A stretch of DNA of 64,000 nucleotides from Serripes groenlandicus (lineage: Eukaryota; Mollusca; Bivalvia; Cardiida; Cardiidae). Both the position numbers and the translations under genes were made by a program. The notes under the pieces are model-generated. The model made no database searches and was not told where the DNA came from. It saw nothing but the letters and a program-made list of their open reading frames with translations. The DNA lies in the NCBI GenBank assembly GCA_031761405.1, contig JASEVX010000001.1:110231643-110295642 (forward strand). The letters are read 5' to 3'. Shown piece after piece: positions 58,315 through 64,000 of the stretch (the stretch's first letter is position 1; each line of letters begins with the position of its first letter).

Positions 58315-58600
58315 TTTAGTCAGAATGAACTTTATTCAAAATGAACTTTAGTCACAATGACCTTAAGTCAAAATTAACTTTAGTCACAATGAAATTTAGT
58401 CACAAACAATTAACTTGAGTCACAATGATTTTTCGTCGCAATGAACTTTAGTCACAATGATTTTTCGTCGCAATGAACTTTAGTCACACACAATCAACTT
58501 TAGTCACAATCAACTTTAGTCACAATCAACTTTAGTCACAATCAACTTGAGTCACACTCAACTTTAGTCACAATCCTCTTTAGTAACAATGAACTTTTTC
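58315..58600. repeat. 16-bp minisatellite (ACTTTAGTCACAATGA)
   Basis: About 17 imperfect units. Variants include CAATCAACTTTAGTCA and ATTTTTCGTCGCAATGA. Confidence 0.93.
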
Positions 58601-58754
58601 AAACATCAGACTGAATCAGTGGCCGAAGTAGGAAGGAACTCACGGCCCTTGGATTGATAGCCAGCGCAGTAACTGAATGCGAGCTAAAGCGACTCGCAGC
58701 TTAATTCTATAACAAGAAATATCTTTAAAAAAGCAGCTTTATAGTGACAGGAGT

Positions 58755-59535
58755 AGATAAAGATATGTTTACACATTGAAGGTATGTATAGTGACAGGAG
58801 TAGATATATTTACACATTGAAGGTATTTATAGTGACAGGAGTAGATTAAGATATGTTTACACATTGAAGATATTTATAGTGACAGGAGTAGATAAAGATA
58901 TGTTTACACATTGAAGGTATTTATAGTGACAGGAGTAGATAAAGATATGTTTACACATTGAAGGTATTTATAGTGACAGGAGTAGATAAAGATATGTTTA
59001 CACATTGAAGGTATTTATAGTGACAGGAGTAGATAAAGATATGTTTACACATTGAAGGTATTTATAGTGACAGGCGTAGATAAAGATATGTTTACACATT
59101 GAAGGTATTTATAGTGACAGGAGTAGATAAAGATATGTTTACACATTGAAGGTATTTATAGTGACAGGAGTAGATAAAGATATGTTTACACATTGAAGGT
59201 ATTTATAGTGACAGGAGTAGATAAAGATATGTTTACACATTAAAGGTATTTATAGTGACAGGAGTAGATAAAGATATGTTTACACATTGAAGGTATTTAT
59301 AGTGACAGGAGTAGATAAAGATATGTTTACACATTGAAGGTATTTATAGTGACAGGAGTAGATAAAGATATGTTTACACATTGAAGGTATTTATAGTGAC
59401 AGGAGTAGATAAAGATATGTTTACACATTGAAGGTATGTATAGTGACAGGAGTAGATAAGGATATGTTTACACATTGAAGGTATTTATGGTGACAGGAGT
59501 AGATAAAGATATGTTTACACATTGACGGTATTTTA
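58755..59535. repeat. 47-bp minisatellite, about 16 units
   Basis: The unit is GGTATTTATAGTGACAGGAG, then TAGATAAAGATATGTTTACA, CATTGAA. Units are nearly identical, so the array is young and probably length-variable. Confidence 0.97.
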
Positions 59536-59562
59536 TCAAAATATACGAGTACAAGATTAGTC

Positions 59563-59650
59563 TTTGACCGTCTTGGTGGCGTAGTGTCAGAGCGACCGCC
59601 TCGGGGCAGGAGGTCGCGGCTTCGATCCCTGATTGGGTCATATCAAAGAA
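59563..59650 (+). mobile_element. tRNA-like SINE head
   Basis: GGTGGCGTAGTGTCAGAGCG (A-box-like), then GCGGCTTCGATCCCTGATTG (B-box-like). Spacing is compatible with a tRNA-derived pol III head. A tail is not clear. Confidence 0.55.
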
Positions 59651-59704
59651 TTTAAAACTGATACTAATGATTTTCCCTTTTTGTCTCTCAGGATTTTGTG
59701 AGAT

Positions 59705-59815
59705 GAGCGTTACAACTAACTCACTGGTGTTAGTATAAACGGACCAGCAATTAGTGTTGTAAGCGGCGTATATACCATACAAATAAGGGTTAAGTTTGGT
59801 GTCAATTTCGTAAAA
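59705..59815 (-). other. Possible further gene 3 exon
   Basis: The minus strand reads TAYFYEIDTKLNPYLYGIYA, then AYNTNCWSVYTNT, and meets a donor-like ACACCA, GTGAGTTA. It looks like protein, but I found no acceptor that avoids an in-frame TGA just upstream, so the exon is unresolved. Confidence 0.3.
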
Positions 59816-59844
59816 GTAAGCAGTTAAAGATCATACTGCACGGA

Positions 59845-59848
<4 letters not shown>

Positions 59849-59882
<34 letters not shown>
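59849..59882. repeat. (GT)n microsatellite
   Basis: About 16 GT dinucleotides. Confidence 0.97.
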
Positions 59883-59883
<1 letters not shown>

Positions 59884-60148
59884 TCTAACCTTGATCAATC
59901 CTATCGGTAAGAGACCAATTACCATAATCAACTTCGTTTTCAAATGGATTTGGGTTAACCCTTACCCAGCTGAAGGCTTGCAACTGGTAACAAACTCGCG
60001 ATATGACTATGGCAATGTCAATTACAAATTTGTGTTTATGTTCGGACATATGAATCCACAATATTGATAATTGAGTAACGAACAATGTAGACCTAGTTTA
60101 GTCAACACGAATGCTGATCTTAGTTCATAGTGTTCGTAATTGAATGTG

Positions 60149-60376
60149 TAAGCCTTTCCCTCATATAGACGCTTTCTGACACCTGTGCAGCAAACGGCTT
60201 TTGAAATCATTGTGGCAAAATGAGAAATTCCTCAAAATTAGCTATTTCTCCATTTACCACAATGATTTCAACTCTATTTATTAATCATAATTTCACTTAT
60301 TGAGAGTTTCTATATTTTGGACTTGATAATTTCAAAGTCGTCTACTGCAGATTGTTTGTATGTGGGAAAGGGTTAA
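60149..60376. mobile_element. MITE family B, full-length copy
   Basis: AAGCCTTTCCCTCATATAGA to TTTGTATGTGGGAAAGGGTT. One of the most complete copies: arms GCAGCAAACGGCTTTTGAAA and AAAGTCGTCTACTGCAG, centre GAGAAATTCCTCAAAATTAG. Confidence 0.85.
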
Positions 60377-60431
60377 GGCTTGCATATGTTTGAAGTCAGA
60401 CAATGCTATAAAAACACATAAATGTACATAC

Positions 60432-60506
60432 CGGGGTGGGGGTGGTCACAACAATTTGAATAAGAGCGTTAGATAAATACGCAGTACTTCGAACCTCCCA
60501 CAGATC
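60432..60506 (-). CDS. Gene 3 candidate exon (25 codons)
   Basis: The acceptor (TTTTGTTTGTAG) and donor (CACCCCG then GTATGTAC) bound DLWEVRSTAYLSNALIQIVV, then TTPTP. Phase 0 at both ends. Short, but with two good splice sites and no stop. Unrecognised. Confidence 0.4.
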
Positions 60507-60691
60507 CTACAAACAAAAAGTGGATGAACCATTTATCAATTGCGTTTTGACGCATCTTTAGCAGTACATCAGTTGATGGTACATGCGTTTGTAACCGCTG
60601 TAGATAAACGCATTTATCCGTCTTGAATTGAAGTATTGTTGATCAGTTATCTAAATGTCTCCAGTTCATATCAAAACTTAAAAACATAATA

Positions 60692-60952
60692 TGAGTCGTC
60701 CCGCGAGCAAACTAACATTATGACCTCTGCGTAATGTATCGACCCAGATCAGCCTGCGCAGTCCGCGCAGACGGATCCGGACCGACACTTCCGTCTCAAG
60801 GGATAGAGGTATAGAGTAATGATTCCTGAAACAGAAAATCCACAGGAGGCGAAAATTGTTTATCCGGGTAAGCCTGCGCGGCATGCTAAGGCTGATTCGG
60901 GTCGATACTTTACGCAGAGTACACAATGTTGATTTTCTCGCGGGACGGCTCA
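60692..60952. mobile_element. MITE family A copy, about 260 bp
   Basis: TGAGTCGTCCCGCGAGCAAA and TTTTCTCGCGGGACGGCTCA ends. The minus-strand frame across it is an artefact. Confidence 0.9.
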
Positions 60953-61216
60953 TATTCTCTTTTCCTGTGTATCCAAGAAAACCCGGTTATTCTCACAATA
61001 TTGGTATTGAAACAGTGTAAACCTTCACAGTTCGTGTCAAGATCAAATTGTGACGAAACAACGATTTATCTAAATCTATACTATTCGCGAATTCCCACAT
61101 TTTGTAAATTACATTTAATATTGAGGGATGAAGGAGGGCAAAGGAAAAGGTATTTAGCAGTCACAAATGGGAATTTGCACCTGCCTGTTCCCGATCGTAA
61201 CAATGAGTAACGATTG

Positions 61217-61400
61217 TGTCACTTTCCAACATGAAGACGCATTTTGACGCATTTGCACTAGACGACTTATATTGTGGCAAAATGGAAAATTGCTCATGAT
61301 GAACTGTTTCTCCATTAAGACTCTATTCAATACTTGAACTATTGTTTGTAGAGATCATTAATATCTTTGCCTAGATGTTCGAAGTCGTCTCCAGATGTGT
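61217..61400. mobile_element. MITE family B, degraded copy
   Basis: CACTTTCCAACATGAAGACG, then GACTTATATTGTGGCAAAAT, GGAAAATTGCTCATGATGAA, and the right arm TCGAAGTCGTCTCCAGATGT. Confidence 0.65.
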
Positions 61401-61424
61401 GTACGTCCGAGCTGCGGTTCTTGC

Positions 61425-61848
61425 TGACAGTCCCCGGATTGACAGCCCTAGCTCACAGTCCCTGGATTGACAGCCCTAGCTCACAGTCCCTGGATTGACA
61501 GCCCTAGCTCACAGTTCCTGAATTGACAGCCCTAGCTCACAGTCCCCGGATTGACAGCCCTAGATCACAGTCCAGGGATTGACAGCCCTAGCTCACAGTC
61601 CACGGATTGACAGCCCTAGCTCACAGTCCCCGGATTGACAGCCCTAGCTCACAGTCCCCGGATTGACAGCCCTAGCTCACAGTCCCTGGATTGACAGCCA
61701 TAGCTCACAGTCCCTGGATTGACAGCCATAGATCACAGTCCCTGGATTGACAGCCATAGATCACAGTCCCTGGATTGACAGCCCTAGCTCACAGTCCCTT
61801 GATTGACAGCCATAGCTCACAGTCCCTTGATTGGTTTGACAGCCCGCG
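61425..61848. repeat. 28-bp minisatellite (GATTGACAGCCCTAGCTCAC)
   Basis: About 15 units of GATTGACAGCCCTAGCTCAC, then AGTCCCTG, with small changes (CCATAG, GTCCCCG). No coding meaning. Confidence 0.97.
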
Positions 61849-62015
61849 AAAGTAAATGTTAGCAACAATAAACCGAACAATTGTTACTATATATAAAATA
61901 TGGAGTAATATTTCCATTCGTGAACACTAAAATAGTAAATACCATTCTTGAAAACCCAAACTCGATAATGACCCATATACTATACTTGGAGTCAGTATCG
62001 ACGTGTTAGAGTGAT

Positions 62016-62060
62016 CAATACGCAGAGTGCATAATGTTGGTTTTCTCGCGGAACGGCTTA
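62016..62060. mobile_element. MITE family A, right-end fragment
   Basis: ACGCAGAGTGCATAATGTTG, then GTTTTCTCGCGGAACGGCTT. Left part absent. Confidence 0.7.
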
Positions 62061-62329
62061 TATGCATTTCAGCTTTGGAATTCAGTTATACTCACGTGTT
62101 ATTATGAAAACCGAGCCATTACCTAAATCACATCAAGAAATCAGTGCAGTAGCATTTCTGATAACCCGAAAGAGCAATCATAACTGCTTCAATGCTGTTT
62201 TCAATAGACAGATGCGTTTCAGGAAATAGTTCATGTTACACGATATGTTCGAATTTTCCAATATTCGAGATATCGCGAGTCCCCTGTAGGGTAGTTTCAC
62301 TTGTGGTTTAGTCACACTTTGGTTATATA

Positions 62330-62592
62330 TGAGCCGTCCCGCGAAAAAAACAACAGTGTGGACTCTGCGTTAAGTATTGACCCGGATCAGCTTAAGCATG
62401 CCGCACAGGCTTACCCGGACTTACACTTTTCGCCTCCTGTAGATTTTCTGTTTCAGGAATCATTACTCTATACATCTTTCCCCCTAAGACGGAATGTGTT
62501 GGCTCGGATTAGCCAGCACGGACTGCGCAGGCTGATCTGGGTCGATATAATTACGCAGAGACCATTATTTTGGTTTTCTCGCGGGACGGCTC
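62330..62592. mobile_element. MITE family A copy, about 263 bp
   Basis: TGAGCCGTCCCGCGAAAAAA and TTTTCTCGCGGGACGGCTCA ends; flanked by ATAT on both sides. It lies 19 bp downstream (minus strand) of the candidate exon at 62611-62718. Confidence 0.9.
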
Positions 62593-62610
62593 ATATGTAT
62601 AAAAACTTAC

Positions 62611-62718
62611 ACTAAGAAAGTAGGCCTCAACAGTTGTCTCAAACGGACCAAACCCTGGTAAACGAATTGCTGCAGTTTTAGATGCGAATACATCGCACAA
62701 AATATCCCTGACCATCCT
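62611..62718 (-). CDS. Gene 3 candidate exon (36 codons)
   Basis: The acceptor (TATTGTATCTTTCAG) and an excellent donor (CTTAGT then GTAAGTTT) bound RMVRDILCDVFASKTAAIRL, then PGFGPFETTVEAYFLS. Phase 0 at both ends, in register with 60432-60506. Unrecognised; an amphipathic helix followed by an extended segment. Confidence 0.5.
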
Positions 62719-62839
62719 CTGAAAGATACAATATTGGGTCTTTATTGAGAAAAGAAGTGATAAAGACATTTTGATTCGGCCAATCAGACATGATTTCAAC
62801 ACCACATCTTGGTTGTATTCAGATTGACATAACACAGTG

Positions 62840-64000
62840 CGTGTATTCGCTAGGTGTCTGGAAAGTTTAAACGCTTTGTTAGCCTTAGAAATCGTTAATA
62901 TATAATGTTCGCGGCGAAGAAGTGTTAGGTTTCCCTATAACATCTAGGGTCTGTTCTATCAATATAGTCGAATTTAAGACCTTCTTCACCACAGGGTCAT
63001 GTTTGCATTTTATGACCGTTTATTACACAGATCTTGCTAGGTAAGAAGGAGTGATTCTCACCTTCAGGTTGAATGTTACAGGGATTAGAGGGTCACTTAT
63101 CATAACTTAATCTTAAAGAGTATTAAAAGTTAAAAGAAAATGTAAATTTGAGTAATTATACTGCTTTGAAATATACCATGTTTTTTTGTTTTCCTTAAAT
63201 GTACATGGACAACTATTTAGGTTTTGTAACAAAGGTGATCGAAGTAGGACCATAATGGTCCTCTTGGTTGTTAATAGCTTCAAAGAAAACTACGTAAACT
63301 GTCTTTATCTACCTTTAGTGACCATCAATTATGTTACAATCTGCATATTTTCAGACTTACATCTACAATAACATGCTGGCTTCTTCCCTTCTGTGATTAT
63401 CAACCCCAACCTCACAGGAGCATTGTTAATTTGGCAGTAGTTATAATGGAATCTGGTATGAATGGTGTTGGCATAGTCAATTAAAAAATCCATGGGCACA
63501 CTCAAATTTAACTGCTTTTTAAAGTAACTTACCTCATTAATAAAGGAAGGCATTCATATTTGACATCCCGTGTGTACATACACATGCAACCGCCTGTCTG
63601 ATCTTAATTTACGAGACTAGCACAACCGTCCCACCAGTACTTTCAGTGCTTTGACCCACCAGTTATGTCACATTATCGTGATAATTACTCTACTTCGAAC
63701 TATTTGTTTCGGTGGAACTGCTTGTGTTATTAGGAACTTAGTAACTCCGAAAGACCATTTATTAATTGCGTAATTTGTTGACTCTGAAACGGATGTCTAT
63801 CGACAACTGTCCCAAAAAAGACGAACGAATAAAGCGCTATGCGCCAGCAAGTAGCCAAAACTGGTAACAATGATTAATACAATATTCACATAAAAATAAA
63901 ACATGAAAGGATTATGAATCACACCGGCTAGCGCATTTTGAATGAGTTGAAACCGTATTTCAATAACGACATTGCCTCCTTGTTGTGGTGTTTACGCGTC
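62840..64000. other. Right flank, no gene resolved
   Basis: AT-rich. A donor-like TAATGAG, GTAAGTTA on the minus strand near 63530 may end another exon of gene 3, but no acceptor is clear. No repeats stand out. Confidence 0.35.

Noticed and set aside
60678..60953. Minus-strand ORF of 91 codons
   Set aside because: It lies entirely inside a MITE family A copy.

Overview
The window is AT-rich animal nuclear DNA. Coding sequence is sparse and split into short exons with GT-AG borders, and most of the rest is repeats: microsatellites, minisatellites, kilobase-scale satellites, palindromic MITE-like elements and tRNA-derived SINEs. The host exons (LolA-like and PAN-type extracellular proteins), the SINE type and the repeat style suggest a mollusc, probably a bivalve. 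This is inferred from style; no search was run.

The main find is an almost complete but dead Polinton/Maverick element (adintovirus-like) at 13679-30335, about 16.7 kb. It has imperfect terminal inverted repeats starting AGTAG and a 6-bp target duplication, ACCAAC, on both sides. It inserted into a copy of a palindromic MITE (consensus TGAGCCGTCCCGCGAG) whose two halves now flank it and which recurs at 8.1, 8.6, 50.7, 54.6, 60.7 and 62.3 kb. From left to right it holds a repeat-filled end with nested elements (13.8-18.9 kb), a retroviral-type integrase (minus), a zinc-binding/phospholipase-A2-like protein (minus), a conserved hydrophobic protein, a DUF8207-like protein, a small GSGIF-type protein, a probable major capsid protein, a SAP-like DNA-binding protein and a protein-primed family-B DNA polymerase. 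Most of the recognisable genes carry stops or frameshifts. A 1.4-kb tandem duplication and a second MITE type interrupt the integrase-side genes. I see no packaging ATPase and no adenain-like protease.

Three host genes appear, all on the minus strand. Gene 1 (about 9.17 kb leftwards to 0.88 kb and off the window) encodes a secreted or membrane LolA-like domain protein in four recognisable exons with matching phases; one splice acceptor lies in a 53-bp unit repeated eight times, and one intron holds a 3-kb palindromic satellite. Gene 2 (52578 to 39942) encodes a signal peptide, three PAN/apple-like domains (one per exon), a Ser/Thr-rich stalk and a single transmembrane helix; all its introns are phase 1, and one intron carries a 5.4-kb satellite. 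Gene 3 is less certain: four candidate exons between 55.9 and 62.7 kb, one of whose acceptors is abutted by a MITE.

The stretches between are repeats or sequence in which I see nothing. Very long open frames in the tandem arrays (1.0-1.6, 5.4-5.9, 7.2-7.8, 10.2-11.4, 45-50.4 kb) are artefacts of repetition.
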